From the NCBI GenBank assembly GCA_934436435.1, contig CAKSAN010000006.1:98520-162519 (forward strand): a stretch of 64,000 bases of DNA, in the 5' to 3' direction. This DNA is from an uncultured Acetatifactor sp. GTDB taxonomy: Bacteria; Bacillota; Clostridia; Lachnospirales; Lachnospiraceae. The translations under genes and the position numbers were made by a program. The notes under the pieces are model-generated. The model saw only the letters and a list, made by a program, of their open reading frames with translations. It was not told where the DNA came from and ran no database searches. Within the stretch, counting starts at the first letter, position 1. Every line of letters starts with the position of its first letter. Shown in pieces: positions 19,655-29,480 of the stretch.

Positions 19655-21058
19655 ATGTTGGAAACGATTTTAAATAATTTTCATCTGGAAAAGATCCTGT
19701 GGATCCTCCGAAAAAGGATCGCCTACATTATGATCCTGGGGGTACTGGGAGGGATGGCGGGAGGCACTTATGCTTATCTGACCAACAGCACCCTGTACCG
19801 GGCGGAGGTATCCTTCTATGTATACAGCGATCCGGACTATGTGTATGATTCTTCTGTCAATATTTCAAATTCCGAATTTACCCAGGCCAAGAACCTGGTG
19901 CAGAGCTACATACTGATCCTGAAAAGCAATACCATTCTGGAAAAGGTGCTGGAGGAAGCGGGTCTGGACTACAAGGTGGAGACTCTTTCGAGAATGATCG
20001 GCACCAGTGTGGTGGAAAATACGGCAGTATTTTATGTCTATGCGTATGACAGCGATCCTTACCGGGCCATGGAACTGGCTAACGCCATCGGCAGGGTGGC
20101 ACCGAAGGAGATCGGTCGGATTGTGAAATCCGGCGGCATCGAAGTGATCGATTATGCCACGCTGCCGGAAGCCCCCTACAGCGCCACCAGCCTGATCAAA
20201 TATGCACTGGCGGGATTTGCCGGGTGCTTTGGAGCCTCTCTTGCATTGTTTCTGCTGGCGGGCCTGATGGATACCACGATCCGCAGACGGTATGAATTGA
20301 AGCTGGCCTTCCGGATCCCCGTTCTGGGGGACATCCCGCAGATCCAGGCGCCGGATCGCCGGACAAAACCGACGCTGGTACTTGGGGAAAACAGCCCCTT
20401 TGATGTGAAGGAATCCTATAACACCATCCGGGCCAACCTGCTGTTCACGGGGAAGGGAGAATGCTGCCCGGTCTATGCCGTCACCAGTGCGGATAAGGAC
20501 GAAGGGAAGACCTTAAACAGTGTCAATGTCGCCATCAGTTACGCGCAGCTGGGGAAGAAAGTACTGCTCATCGACGGGGACATGCGGAACATGTCAGTGG
20601 CATCCCTGCTGAAGATCCGGGGAAGGGTGGGATTAAGCCAGTACCTGGCGGGTCTGCGGGAGACACCGCAGATCCTGGAATACCGTCAGAACCTGGATGT
20701 GCTGGTGGGGGGAGAGAATCCGCCGAATCCTTCCGAACTGTTGGGCGGAGAGCGGATGAAAGAACTGCTCGCGAACCTTCGGACACAGTACGACTGTATC
20801 ATTATCGACCTGCCTCCGGTGGGAATCGTCACGGATGCGCTGCTTTTGTCCCATGAAGTCACCGCCTACGTGCTGGTGGTACGGGCCGGTGTCAGCCACA
20901 TGAGCAGGGAAAAGGTGGCGGTGACGCTGCTGGAACAGGTGGATGCGGACATCTGTGGGATTCTGTTTAACGGTCTGCCACCGAAATCCAAGGATTATAA
21001 CTACAGATTGCAGCAATACTGGAAAGAATATAAACAGCAAAATGGGGAAGCAGTTTGA
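19655..21058 (+). CDS. EPS chain-length regulator fused to tyrosine autokinase (Wzc/CpsCD-type)
   Basis: 467 residues from the ATG at 19655 with AAGGAGAG upstream. The N-terminal Wzz-type domain (helices near 22-42 and 180-205) is fused to a BY-kinase domain: Walker A variant SADKDEGKT near 277, Walker A' KKVLLIDGDMR and Walker B DCIIIDLPP. The C-terminus is Tyr-rich (KDYNYRLQQYWKEY), the usual autophosphorylation cluster. Firmicutes often split these into CpsC and CpsD, so the fused form is less usual. It controls EPS polymerisation and export; no cognate phosphatase is in the window. Confidence 0.9.
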   Translation: MLETILNNFHLEKILWILRKRIAYIMILGVLGGMAGGTYAYLTNSTLYRAEVSFYVYSDPDYVYDSSVNISNSEFTQAKNLVQSYILILKSNTILEKVLEEAGLDYKVETLSRMIGTSVVENTAVFYVYAYDSDPYRAMELANAIGRVAPKEIGRIVKSGGIEVIDYATLPEAPYSATSLIKYALAGFAGCFGASLALFLLAGLMDTTIRRRYELKLAFRIPVLGDIPQIQAPDRRTKPTLVLGENSPFDVKESYNTIRANLLFTGKGECCPVYAVTSADKDEGKTLNSVNVAISYAQLGKKVLLIDGDMRNMSVASLLKIRGRVGLSQYLAGLRETPQILEYRQNLDVLVGGENPPNPSELLGGERMKELLANLRTQYDCIIIDLPPVGIVTDALLLSHEVTAYVLVVRAGVSHMSREKVAVTLLEQVDADICGILFNGLPPKSKDYNYRLQQYWKEYKQQNGEAV

Positions 21059-21106
21059 AAAATATATTTTAGAAAACTTGCAGACTATGAGAACAGGGAG
21101 GCTTCT

Positions 21107-21559
21107 ATGAAAATATGTTTTGCCGCATCGTCCGGCGGTCATTTTGAACAACTGATGATGTTAAAACCTTTGATGGAAAAGTACGAAAGCTTTGTGGTGA
21201 CGGAGAAAACGGGCTATGAGGTGAAGACCCCGGTAAAATGCTATTACCTGCATCAGGTGAACCGAAGGCAGTGGCGGTGTCCCTTTTATCTGCTGGGGAA
21301 CACTCTGCGGTCGCTGCGGCTGCTGCATCGGGAACAGCCCGACGTGGTGGTCTGTACGGGGGTGCTGGCCATGATCCCGTTGTGCGTGGAAGCCAAGCTC
21401 TCGGGAAGGAAGTTGATCTATATTGAGTCTTTTGCCAAGGTGACCTCGGCCACACTGACGGGGAAGCTGTTATATCATTGTGCGGATCGCTTTTACGTCC
21501 AGTGGACGCAGATGAAGGAGATCTATCCGGAGGCGATCTGTCTGGGAGGAATTTATTAA
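21107..21559 (+). CDS. Glycosyltransferase membrane/acceptor subunit, PssD/Alg14-like
   Basis: 150 residues beginning MKICFAASSGGHFEQLMML, the glycine-rich start shared with Alg14, Cps14F and PssD. In the family this subunit binds the membrane and recruits a catalytic PssE/Alg13-like partner, which is encoded by the next gene one base later. The pair would add the second sugar to the lipid-linked primer. Confidence 0.85.
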   Translation: MKICFAASSGGHFEQLMMLKPLMEKYESFVVTEKTGYEVKTPVKCYYLHQVNRRQWRCPFYLLGNTLRSLRLLHREQPDVVVCTGVLAMIPLCVEAKLSGRKLIYIESFAKVTSATLTGKLLYHCADRFYVQWTQMKEIYPEAICLGGIY

Positions 21560-21560
21560 G

Positions 21561-22076
21561 ATGATATTTGTAACCACCGGATCTCAAAAGTTCCAGTTCA
21601 ATCGATTGTTGCAAAAGATAGACCGCCTGATAGAGGAGGGAATCGTCGGGGAGGAGGTATTTGCCCAGATCGGGGAGAGTGATTACCAGCCAAGGCATTA
21701 CGAATACTGCCGTTTTCTGGACAGGGAAAGCTTTGCGGAGAAAATGCGGGAATGCCGGATGGTCATTACCCACGGCGGTACCGGAGTAATCATCGGAGCG
21801 GTAAAACAGGGGAAAAAAGTCATTGCGGTGCCAAGGCTTGCCAGATACGGCGAGCATGTGGACGACCATCAGATACAACTGCTTCGGGAATTCGACGGGA
21901 TGAATCTGATCTGTGCCTGCTACGACAGCGAAAAGCTGGGAGACTGTATCCGGGACACAGGCAGCAGGGATTTTGCCGGATACCGTTCCAATACCCGGAG
22001 GATCCTTAAGGACATTGAGAATTTTTTAATTGCGGAAGAAGGGGATAACTATGGAAAACATTCAAAAATTTCGTAA
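21561..22076 (+). CDS. Glycosyltransferase catalytic subunit, PssE/Alg13-like (GT28 C-terminal type)
   Basis: 171 residues starting MIFVTTGSQKFQFNRLLQKI. The nucleotide-sugar-binding region has MVITHGGTGVIIGAVKQGKK and the VPR...H.DDHQ pattern (VDDHQIQL). It pairs with the preceding PssD-like protein. Its 3' end overlaps the start of the next gene by 26 bases. Confidence 0.85.
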   Translation: MIFVTTGSQKFQFNRLLQKIDRLIEEGIVGEEVFAQIGESDYQPRHYEYCRFLDRESFAEKMRECRMVITHGGTGVIIGAVKQGKKVIAVPRLARYGEHVDDHQIQLLREFDGMNLICACYDSEKLGDCIRDTGSRDFAGYRSNTRRILKDIENFLIAEEGDNYGKHSKIS

Positions 22077-22854
22077 AAAGGGAAAAAAACTGGGAGAATA
22101 TATGACGACGAAGCTGCGCCTGCTGCGGGATCAGAAAAAATACCGCTCCGGGGGAGTAACATTGAAATACATGCTGGACCGGGCCGATTCCGGAGATCTG
22201 GTCATTGTCTTCAGCTCCTGCACCAGAAAAGGAATCCGGGCCAGATACAATTACGTCCGGACGTTAAAGGAGGTCTCCTGCAACAAACTGTTTCTGCTGG
22301 ATGATTTCGCTTCGGATCACAGAGGTTCCTTTTATCTGGGCAGCAATATGAGATTCCAGGAGGCTGCCGCCGTAAAGGAACTGATCGACCGGGTGCGGGA
22401 GCAGACCGGGGCAAAACGGCTGATCTTCTGCGGTTCCAGTAAGGGTGGTTATACGGCATTGAATTTCGGACTGGATTACCCGGGAAGCTATATGGTGGTG
22501 GGGGGACCCCAGTATTTTCTGGGACAAAGTCTGCTGGACACCGGCAATCTGGAAGCATTGAAACATATTGTCGGACAGGTCTGTCAGGAAAAGATCGAGT
22601 TCCTGAATGAATATCTTCCGAAAAAGGTCACGAAGAACAAATACGTGCCTTCCCAGAGGATCTACCTGCACTATTCCGACAGTGAACATACCTATGAGGA
22701 ACACATCCGTTATCTGCGCCGGGATCTGTCGGAAAAGGGATATCACTACAGCGAAGATGTGGCCCATTACAAAGAGCACGGCGAGATCAGTCTGTACTTT
22801 CCGGAATTTTTATTACATAGCGTGGAGGAGATCTTATGCCGGCAGTCAGCGTGA
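22051..22854 (+). CDS. Alpha/beta-hydrolase-fold protein of the EPS locus (Asp2/XcbB-like)
   Basis: 267 residues starting MENIQKFRKKGKK; a TTG seven codons upstream is possible. A nucleophile elbow is visible in IFCGSSKGGYTALNFG (GxSxGG type), a His occurs in VAHYKEHGEI, and both fit an alpha/beta hydrolase. Similar proteins are found in capsule loci and in accessory-Sec Asp2, where acetyl transfer to glycans has been shown. A role in O-acetylation or deacetylation of the EPS is plausible but unproven. Confidence 0.65.
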   Translation: MENIQKFRKKGKKLGEYMTTKLRLLRDQKKYRSGGVTLKYMLDRADSGDLVIVFSSCTRKGIRARYNYVRTLKEVSCNKLFLLDDFASDHRGSFYLGSNMRFQEAAAVKELIDRVREQTGAKRLIFCGSSKGGYTALNFGLDYPGSYMVVGGPQYFLGQSLLDTGNLEALKHIVGQVCQEKIEFLNEYLPKKVTKNKYVPSQRIYLHYSDSEHTYEEHIRYLRRDLSEKGYHYSEDVAHYKEHGEISLYFPEFLLHSVEEILCRQSA

Positions 22855-23771
22855 TCGTCCCGGTATACAACACGGAAAAGTATCTGGAGGAATGTATCCG
22901 CTCCCTGACAGAACAGACGCTGCCCGGGCTGGAACTGATCTTCGTGGATGATGGTTCTACGGATGCCTCCCCACAGATCCTGGAAAAATACCGAGCCCTG
23001 GATCCGGAACGGATCCGGGTCATTACGCAGAAAAACGGTGGGCAGGGAAAAGCGAGAAATGTGGGACTTGCGGCCGCCACAGGAGAATATGTGGGCTTCG
23101 TGGATTCGGATGACTATGTGGACAGGCGGATGTATGCGGCCATGTATACCAGGGCAAAGCCGGAGGATCTGGATCTGGTGGAATGCGATTTTCATTATCT
23201 GGAGGAGGACGGCAGGGAAAAGCGGGCTTACGGTTCCGCAGCTCCTTGGAACAAATTGATTCGCAGACAGTTGCTTACGGACAACGGTATTTTTTTCCCG
23301 GAAGGTTATATTTATGAGGATACCTCCTTTTACCTGAAGCTACGGCCCTATGTGAAAAAGCAGGCAAAAATGCTGGGAGTCTATGTTTATCACCGGGACA
23401 GAGGGGATTCCACCATGAATGACAATAAAAGCAGACGGGTTGGAAATATCTTTCCGGTATTGCAGGATGCCTGCCGTTTTTATCGGGAAAAAGAACTCAT
23501 GGAGACCTATGGGAAAGAACTGGAATATTTCTGTACCAGAGTTCTGCTATGCAGTTCCATGGGCAGAATTTCCAGAGTGCGGAACCGGAGATTGCGCAGA
23601 TCCCTGCGGCGGGAGACCTTTGCGTTTCTGCGGGAAAATTTCCCGGAGTATCGCAAGAATCCTTATCTCGGCAACGGAATCAGAGGGCGCTATCTGCGGA
23701 TAGCGACACCGGCTTTGTGTGGGATCTGTGGGGGAACGATCGGCAGGTGCAGACCGGGAGGGCTGTGCTGA
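22836..23771 (+). CDS. GT2-family glycosyltransferase
   Basis: 311 residues beginning MPAVSVIVPVYNTEKYLEEC, the GT-A fold start, with the DDGSTD and DSDDYVD (DxD) motifs near residues 40 and 90. It transfers a sugar to the growing lipid-linked repeat unit. The start overlaps the end of the preceding hydrolase by 19 bases, with GTGGAGGAG upstream. Confidence 0.88.
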   Translation: MPAVSVIVPVYNTEKYLEECIRSLTEQTLPGLELIFVDDGSTDASPQILEKYRALDPERIRVITQKNGGQGKARNVGLAAATGEYVGFVDSDDYVDRRMYAAMYTRAKPEDLDLVECDFHYLEEDGREKRAYGSAAPWNKLIRRQLLTDNGIFFPEGYIYEDTSFYLKLRPYVKKQAKMLGVYVYHRDRGDSTMNDNKSRRVGNIFPVLQDACRFYREKELMETYGKELEYFCTRVLLCSSMGRISRVRNRRLRRSLRRETFAFLRENFPEYRKNPYLGNGIRGRYLRIATPALCGICGGTIGRCRPGGLC

Positions 23772-23777
23772 TAGAAA

Positions 23778-24734
23778 ATGGCAGACAGGAGAAAAGAGGA
23801 AAACATGGGAATATCGGTAGCGATGGCCACCTATAACGGGACCAGATTTATCACAGAACAGTTGGATTCCATCAGGCAGCAGAGCCTTCCGGTGGATCAG
23901 GTGATCCTGCGGGATGACGGTTCACAGGATGGGACGGTGGAGATCATCCGGAAATATCTTAAAACTTACGGACTGGCACCGGCATGGCGGATTACACAGA
24001 ATGAAAAGCGACTGGGGTATGCGGAGAATTTCAAAGCGGCGGTGGAAGAGACGGACGGCGATTATGTCTTCTTCTGCGATCAGGACGATATCTGGGAGCC
24101 GGACCGGGTAGAAAATATGGTAAGACAGATGGAAAAACACCGGGAGATACTGGTGCTGGGGTCGGAATTCGTTCCTTTTACGGTGGATCTCGATGCTCCT
24201 TCTGTCAGCCGGAGAGTCTTAAAAAGCTTTCGGGGGGATGGAAGCCTGGAGCATGTCAACTGGAGCCCGGCTCATATCTTCATCGGCAGTGAAGGCTGCA
24301 CCATGTGTCTGCGCCGGGAATTTCTGGAAGAGACCAAAGCGTACTGGTATCCCGGCTGGGCTCATGACGAATATGCCTGGAAGCTGGCGCTGTGTCTGGA
24401 CGGCTGTTACATTCTCCACAGTGTCACCTTAAGACGCCGCATGCACTCCGGCAATGTGTCCAAGCGCAAAATGCGGGATCTGGACAGGCGGATCGCCTTT
24501 TTTAGAGAGCTGCAAAAAAGTCATGAAATGACCCTGCGGTTTGCCGAAGATCGGGGAATGTCCGGGGAGGCGAAGGAGCTGCTTAGGCGGAACATCCGGG
24601 CCACCGCCCTTCGGATCGAATTGATGGAACAGCGAAAGCTCCGGAATATTGTGCCGCTTGCATGGAAATACCGGGACTGTTATCACAGCAAAAAGTCACT
24701 GCCGGTGGAATTTGCCATGGCGGTCAGAGGGTGA
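23778..24734 (+). CDS. GT2-family glycosyltransferase (rhamnosyltransferase-like)
   Basis: 318 residues. The GT-A core starts ISVAMATYNGTRFITEQLDS, with RDDGSQDGT and the metal motif FFCDQDDIW. The MATYNG...FITEQL...DDGS..GT pattern resembles rhamnosyltransferases of EPS loci, and rfbD is present at 46.8 kb, so rhamnose use is plausible. The exact sugar is not provable. Confidence 0.85.
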   Translation: MADRRKEENMGISVAMATYNGTRFITEQLDSIRQQSLPVDQVILRDDGSQDGTVEIIRKYLKTYGLAPAWRITQNEKRLGYAENFKAAVEETDGDYVFFCDQDDIWEPDRVENMVRQMEKHREILVLGSEFVPFTVDLDAPSVSRRVLKSFRGDGSLEHVNWSPAHIFIGSEGCTMCLRREFLEETKAYWYPGWAHDEYAWKLALCLDGCYILHSVTLRRRMHSGNVSKRKMRDLDRRIAFFRELQKSHEMTLRFAEDRGMSGEAKELLRRNIRATALRIELMEQRKLRNIVPLAWKYRDCYHSKKSLPVEFAMAVRG

Positions 24735-24738
24735 GGCG

Positions 24739-26133
24739 ATGAGCAGATATCTGGTGGAAAAGGAAAGAGGAATCGTACAGGGATGGCAGAGCAGCAACCG
24801 CTATTTTGAAAACTGTGGGGAACGGGGCCTGGGACAGTTCCTGACAGGATGTTTCCTGGTGACCTATTATATTTTACCCCAGTATTTCGGTATCCGGCTG
24901 CCGGGCTTTGATCTGACGGCGCAGAGGATGTTAATAACGATCCTGTGCCTGTTCCTGCTAAGCAAGGAATCCCGGAAAAAGGTATTCTGGGAGGGCGTGA
25001 GAAGCTGTAAGCTGTGGCCGCTCATGGCGGGGTATCTGGGCATCTGTTTCTACACCGCCGTACTGCGGTTCCATATCGGCACGTTTCTCTATCCGCTGAT
25101 CGAACTTCTGGGAGCGTTTCTGGTGATCTATGTACTGCGGGAATATCTGGGAAGTGACGGCTTTTTGGTGCTTTTTCGGCGGATGCTTTTGTTCCTGTGC
25201 GTGCTGGGGATCGTGGAGGCAGTTTTGCGGAAGACTCCCTTTGCGTATCTGGAGACCATCAAGGGACTCTACACCGGAGGCATGATCCGCTCCGGATCCT
25301 ACCGGATCATGGGGCCGGCCAATCATTCTCTGGCTTACGGGCTGATCCTGATCTCCGGACTGCCGCTTCTGTGTATTGACGAGGAAAAGCATTGTTTTAC
25401 GTTATTTCGGCATCTGCCTCTCCTGTTGCTGGTGGTGGTAAATGTGTTTCTCACGGGATCCCGTTCCACACTGGCGGTCATGGGGCTGGAGCTGTTGCTT
25501 TTGACAGTACTGGCACCGGGAGAGCAGAGGAAGAGGCTTCTGTTTACAGTAGTACCGGCGGGACTTTTGATTCTGCTGTTTTCGCTTTTGTTTCCCAATT
25601 CCCCGCCGGGACATTATATTTTGCTGCAGCTTTGTACGGTGGTGGATGAGATGTTCGGGACCTCCTATGCGGTACGCTACGGGGTGGACAGTACCTCCCT
25701 TGCCAACAGTGCTTCCTACCGGGATGCTCTTTTGGATATTTTTACGGTAGACTGGCTGAATCCCTGGCTGGGGCAGGGCTCCGGGTATCATTTTTCCTGG
25801 TATATTCCGGGAGGAGCTACGATCCATTCCATTGACAATTTCTACGTGGCCAATTATATCCGTTACGGGTATCCGGGGCTGGTGGTTTACAGTCTGCTGA
25901 TCCTGCAGGCAGTAGGGGAGATGCTGCGAAGCGGCATCCGCAGGAAGGACAGGACGATGCTGTGCATGGCGCTGGCGGTCTGCGGATATTTTCTGAACCT
26001 GTGGTGGATGGATACGCTACAGACCATCAAATATGCGTATCTGCCCATCGCACTGTTTCAGGTGATTTTGTGGGAAAACCGGGAAAATAAGTCGAATCTG
26101 CCACACAAAAAGGAGTATAGATACATAAGGTAA
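24739..26133 (+). CDS. O-antigen-ligase-like polysaccharide polymerase (Wzy)
   Basis: 464 residues with about ten hydrophobic segments and a large extracytoplasmic loop between residues 310 and 370 (WLNPWLGQGSGYHFSW). This topology is typical of Wzy/O-antigen ligase proteins, which share little sequence. With the flippase at 30.3 kb it makes this a Wzx/Wzy-dependent locus. The ATG at 24739 follows GTGAGG; a start at 24649 would overlap the previous gene. Confidence 0.8.
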   Translation: MSRYLVEKERGIVQGWQSSNRYFENCGERGLGQFLTGCFLVTYYILPQYFGIRLPGFDLTAQRMLITILCLFLLSKESRKKVFWEGVRSCKLWPLMAGYLGICFYTAVLRFHIGTFLYPLIELLGAFLVIYVLREYLGSDGFLVLFRRMLLFLCVLGIVEAVLRKTPFAYLETIKGLYTGGMIRSGSYRIMGPANHSLAYGLILISGLPLLCIDEEKHCFTLFRHLPLLLLVVVNVFLTGSRSTLAVMGLELLLLTVLAPGEQRKRLLFTVVPAGLLILLFSLLFPNSPPGHYILLQLCTVVDEMFGTSYAVRYGVDSTSLANSASYRDALLDIFTVDWLNPWLGQGSGYHFSWYIPGGATIHSIDNFYVANYIRYGYPGLVVYSLLILQAVGEMLRSGIRRKDRTMLCMALAVCGYFLNLWWMDTLQTIKYAYLPIALFQVILWENRENKSNLPHKKEYRYIR

Positions 26134-26160
26134 AGAAAGATGTAAAAAAGGAAAGTAACT

Positions 26161-27327
26161 ATGCGAAAAATGATATTGCTTCTGGGAATGGCGCTGTGTA
26201 TGAGTGTGGGGATCCGGGTGCAGGCGGCATCCAGAGAAATTCCGGACAGATTCAACACAGGCATAGACGAGGAGACAGAACTGACAGAGATTACAGAGGA
26301 GGGCACCTACGGAGGTCTCCGGTACAAGGTCGGAGCAGGAGGGCAGTTAGCATTGGATCTGGTCTACAGCAACCGACAGGCAGGGAAAGAGATAGAGATC
26401 CGGGATACGGATTTCTCCGGATATCCCCTGCTGATGGTCAATGAGGGACAGATCGCTGAGGAGACTACCGTAACATTTCAAAACTGTAAATTCGATGCGG
26501 TGACCACCGGGCGTGAGGATGCACAGATCTCTTATGTTTTCGAGGAGTGCACTTTGCGCAATTTTCAGGGAAGTAATGCGATGTTTACCCGGTGTCGTCT
26601 GGGAGGCAGCAGCGGGGACGCCCTGAACCCGTACCGGAATGTGACATTGAGAGATTGCTATATTGCGGATTTGGCGCATCCGGACAGCAAGGATACGGTG
26701 CATTCCGACGGAGTGCAGATCTTCGGTTATCCTTCCCTCCCGGCGGAGAATATTTCCTTTGACAACTGCAGATTCGAAGTACCGGCGATCCCCGGGGGAG
26801 GCAGCTATGTGAATGCCTGTCTCATGATCGCCCCGGAGAAGAGCGGTGCCAAAGGAATCTATTTTACCAACTGTATCCTCAACGGAGGAGGCTATACCAT
26901 CTATACGCTGGTGAAAGATCAGTTTTCTCTGGAGGATGTGATGCTGTGCAATATTGCGGTAGGGGAAGCGGCCCGTTACGGAACCTTCTATCATCGCAAT
27001 GTTACGGAGGGGGTCACCATGGAGAATATCCATGCCACGGATACCCTGTATGTGGGAAGCCGGTTCAAGGACGAACAGGGACTGATCCATTTCAGTGTGA
27101 CCAACGATACGGCAAAAGAGAGAACACTGATGATCGTGACACCCAGGCAGACCATAACACTGCCCATTCAGGCCTGTCCGCCCTACGAAGACAGAACGGC
27201 GGATATGACCTTCGAGGATTTCCCCTTTGATATTGATGTGGCGGTGCCGGGGACGCAGTGGGCGGTATGCTATGACATTACGGACGGGTGCGAACAGATC
27301 GCACTGTATGCGGAAAGGAAGAGATGA
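26161..27327 (+). CDS. Secreted right-handed beta-helix-like protein
   Basis: 388 residues with a cleavable signal peptide (residues 1-22, ending VQA before AS). The body has repeating short strands with stacked Asn/Cys/Phe positions (VTFQNCKFDAV, ISYVFEECTLRNF, VTLRDCYIADL, ISFDNCRFEV, IYFTNCILNGGGY). This indicates a parallel beta-helix as in pectate lyases and glycan-cleaving enzymes. It may trim or bind the EPS outside the cell; no catalytic set is assigned. Confidence 0.7.
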   Translation: MRKMILLLGMALCMSVGIRVQAASREIPDRFNTGIDEETELTEITEEGTYGGLRYKVGAGGQLALDLVYSNRQAGKEIEIRDTDFSGYPLLMVNEGQIAEETTVTFQNCKFDAVTTGREDAQISYVFEECTLRNFQGSNAMFTRCRLGGSSGDALNPYRNVTLRDCYIADLAHPDSKDTVHSDGVQIFGYPSLPAENISFDNCRFEVPAIPGGGSYVNACLMIAPEKSGAKGIYFTNCILNGGGYTIYTLVKDQFSLEDVMLCNIAVGEAARYGTFYHRNVTEGVTMENIHATDTLYVGSRFKDEQGLIHFSVTNDTAKERTLMIVTPRQTITLPIQACPPYEDRTADMTFEDFPFDIDVAVPGTQWAVCYDITDGCEQIALYAERKR

Positions 27328-27329
27328 CC

Positions 27330-28505
27330 ATGACGGAAGTACTGTATATATGTCTGTGGTACAAGGATAAGAAGAGAACCTGGTCCGGGACGGCCTGGTC
27401 ATTGCGGCAGGCCATGGAGCCCTATATGCAGGTGCAGGATTTCGGGCTTTCAGATCCTCTGTACCGCAAGGTGATCCGGAGACTGCGGGGGAAAAAAGGA
27501 CTGATACCGGCACCTCCCCTGGGAGACCGGCTGCGGCTGGCAGGGAGCTACACCGCATGGAAGCACCGGCACAAAACCTCCCGGAAATTGCCGACCTTTC
27601 AGTTCGGCGACTGGCCTTGTGGGGCACATTTTGCACCCTATCTCTATCAGGATCTCTCCGTGGCCGCTATCCTGTGGCTCAAAAAGGAGGATCCTGCGGC
27701 CTACTGGTACTGCGAGTATGAACAGGTTCCGTTAAAGACGCTGGAGCGCCGGGCGGCATCCCAGCTTCGCAGCTACCGGGAAAGTGAGGCGGTATTTACC
27801 ATGAGTCGATGGCTGGCAGAATTTCTGATCCGGGAATGCGGGCTGCCCCGGGAGAAAGTCCATGCAGTGGGAGGCGGCATCAATGTGGATGCCGCTTGGA
27901 TCCGCCCGGGACAAAAGGAGGGACGGCGGATCCTGTTCGTGGGAAGAAACTTCGTGCGGAAGGGCGGCCCGTTAGTGGTACAGGCCTTTGGGATTCTGCG
28001 GAAAAAATACCTTCCTGAGGCGGAACTGTATCTGGCAGGGGCGAGGGAAGCGGACATCCGGGCAGCACTGCGGGAGCGGAAGATCAACGTGGAAGAGGCG
28101 GACTGGCAGGCAATTCACCTGTTGGGGGATCTGGGACCGGAGAGGCTGGCAGAATATTATAACCTGTGTGACGTGTTCTGCATGCCGTCTTATTTTGAGG
28201 CTTATGGGCTGGTATTTGCGGAGGCACTTGCCTACGGACTGCCCTGCATCGGCAGGAATAAATTTGCCATGCCGGAATTTATTGAGGACGGACGTACCGG
28301 CAGGCTGTTTTCCGGAGAGGATGCGGGGAGACTGGCGGAGGATCTGTGGGAAGTGTTGCGGGATCCGAAGTACCGGGAGGAAGTGGCAGGGCGAAGGGAA
28401 TGGTATCTGCGGGAATATTCCTGGGATCGTGTGGCACAGAGAATATGCAGTGTGATGGAGAAAAATGAGAGAGACGAAAATCAGTATTGTAGTACCGGTG
28501 TATAA
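27330..28505 (+). CDS. GT4-family glycosyltransferase
   Basis: 391 residues. The C-terminal GT-B half is clear: ILFVGRNFVRKGG, a donor-binding region, and the EAYGLVFAEALAYGLPCI motif (E-x7-E) of retaining GT4 enzymes. The N-terminal half is divergent. The start is uncertain between ATG at 27324 (overlapping the previous stop) and ATG at 27330, which has better spacing to AAAGGAAG. It overlaps the next gene by 41 bases. Confidence 0.85.
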   Translation: MTEVLYICLWYKDKKRTWSGTAWSLRQAMEPYMQVQDFGLSDPLYRKVIRRLRGKKGLIPAPPLGDRLRLAGSYTAWKHRHKTSRKLPTFQFGDWPCGAHFAPYLYQDLSVAAILWLKKEDPAAYWYCEYEQVPLKTLERRAASQLRSYRESEAVFTMSRWLAEFLIRECGLPREKVHAVGGGINVDAAWIRPGQKEGRRILFVGRNFVRKGGPLVVQAFGILRKKYLPEAELYLAGAREADIRAALRERKINVEEADWQAIHLLGDLGPERLAEYYNLCDVFCMPSYFEAYGLVFAEALAYGLPCIGRNKFAMPEFIEDGRTGRLFSGEDAGRLAEDLWEVLRDPKYREEVAGRREWYLREYSWDRVAQRICSVMEKNERDENQYCSTGV

Positions 28506-29460
28506 CGCGGAAAAAGAATTGCAGCGCTGTGTGGACAGTATTTTTAAACAGAACTTTCCCGACTGGGAACTGCTGCTTATAGATGACGGCAGCAGCGATG
28601 GCTCTCCGGCCCTGTGTGACAGACTGGCCGGGCAGGACACAAGGATCCGGGTCTGCCACAAGGAAAACGGTGGGGTCAGCAGTGCCAGAAATCTGGGGGT
28701 CCGCAAGGCGGAGGGAGAGTATCTTTTTTTTACGGACAGTGATGATACCCTGTTCCCGGATACTCTGGCGGTGCTGTACCAAAAGGCCCGGGAGACGAAA
28801 GCGGAACTGGTGGTGTGCGGTTTTACCTATTATGTGGAACAGAACGGAAGGCAAGTGGATAACCTTCCGGAAAAAGCCTTTTGCGGTGGAGGAGCGGAGT
28901 ATCTGGAGGAGAGGTTTTTGGCGGATTTCCGGCGGGAATTTTTTAATCCTCCGTGGAACAAGCTGATCCGCAGGGAACTGCTGATGGAAGAAAACATTCG
29001 TTTCGGGGAGGAATATGCCATCTGCGAGGACATGGCGTTTTCCATGCAGGTGCTGGAAAAGTGCAGAGGGATCTGCGTCATCCCCAAGTCACTGTATTGT
29101 TACCATTATAAGGAGGCGGATAATCTGGTGAACCGTTTCCATAAAAATTATTATGAAGCATTGCTTTATTTCAGGGATTGTGCCTGGCAGTGTTTTGGCA
29201 CCCTTCATGCAAAACAGGAGCTCTATGAGGAGATGAATTCCTATTTTGTGGGAAAAAGTCTGATGTTCCTGCATAAGATCTATCGAAACTCCGGATATGA
29301 CGAATCCGGGAAATATGCGGAACTGAAACGGATCGGAGGTTCCCTGCCACTGCAAAGTGCGCTGCGGGGCTGCAAGACCTCGGGGAAGAAGAGGGTGCTT
29401 CGGGAACTGCTCCTGCGAAGAAAATTCCGGGTATTGGACAACCTGTATCGCCTGCGGTAG
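28465..29460 (+). CDS. GT2-family glycosyltransferase
   Basis: 331 residues starting MRETKISIVVPVYNAEKELQ with DDGSSDGSP and FTDSDDT (DxD) motifs and the NGGVSSARNLG segment common in EpsH/CpsJ-type enzymes. It is the third GT2 enzyme of the operon and shows the same architecture as the gene at 22836. Donor sugar unknown. Confidence 0.88.
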   Translation: MRETKISIVVPVYNAEKELQRCVDSIFKQNFPDWELLLIDDGSSDGSPALCDRLAGQDTRIRVCHKENGGVSSARNLGVRKAEGEYLFFTDSDDTLFPDTLAVLYQKARETKAELVVCGFTYYVEQNGRQVDNLPEKAFCGGGAEYLEERFLADFRREFFNPPWNKLIRRELLMEENIRFGEEYAICEDMAFSMQVLEKCRGICVIPKSLYCYHYKEADNLVNRFHKNYYEALLYFRDCAWQCFGTLHAKQELYEEMNSYFVGKSLMFLHKIYRNSGYDESGKYAELKRIGGSLPLQSALRGCKTSGKKRVLRELLLRRKFRVLDNLYRLR

Positions 29461-29480
29461 GGCAGGGGAAGGAGAGAGGA

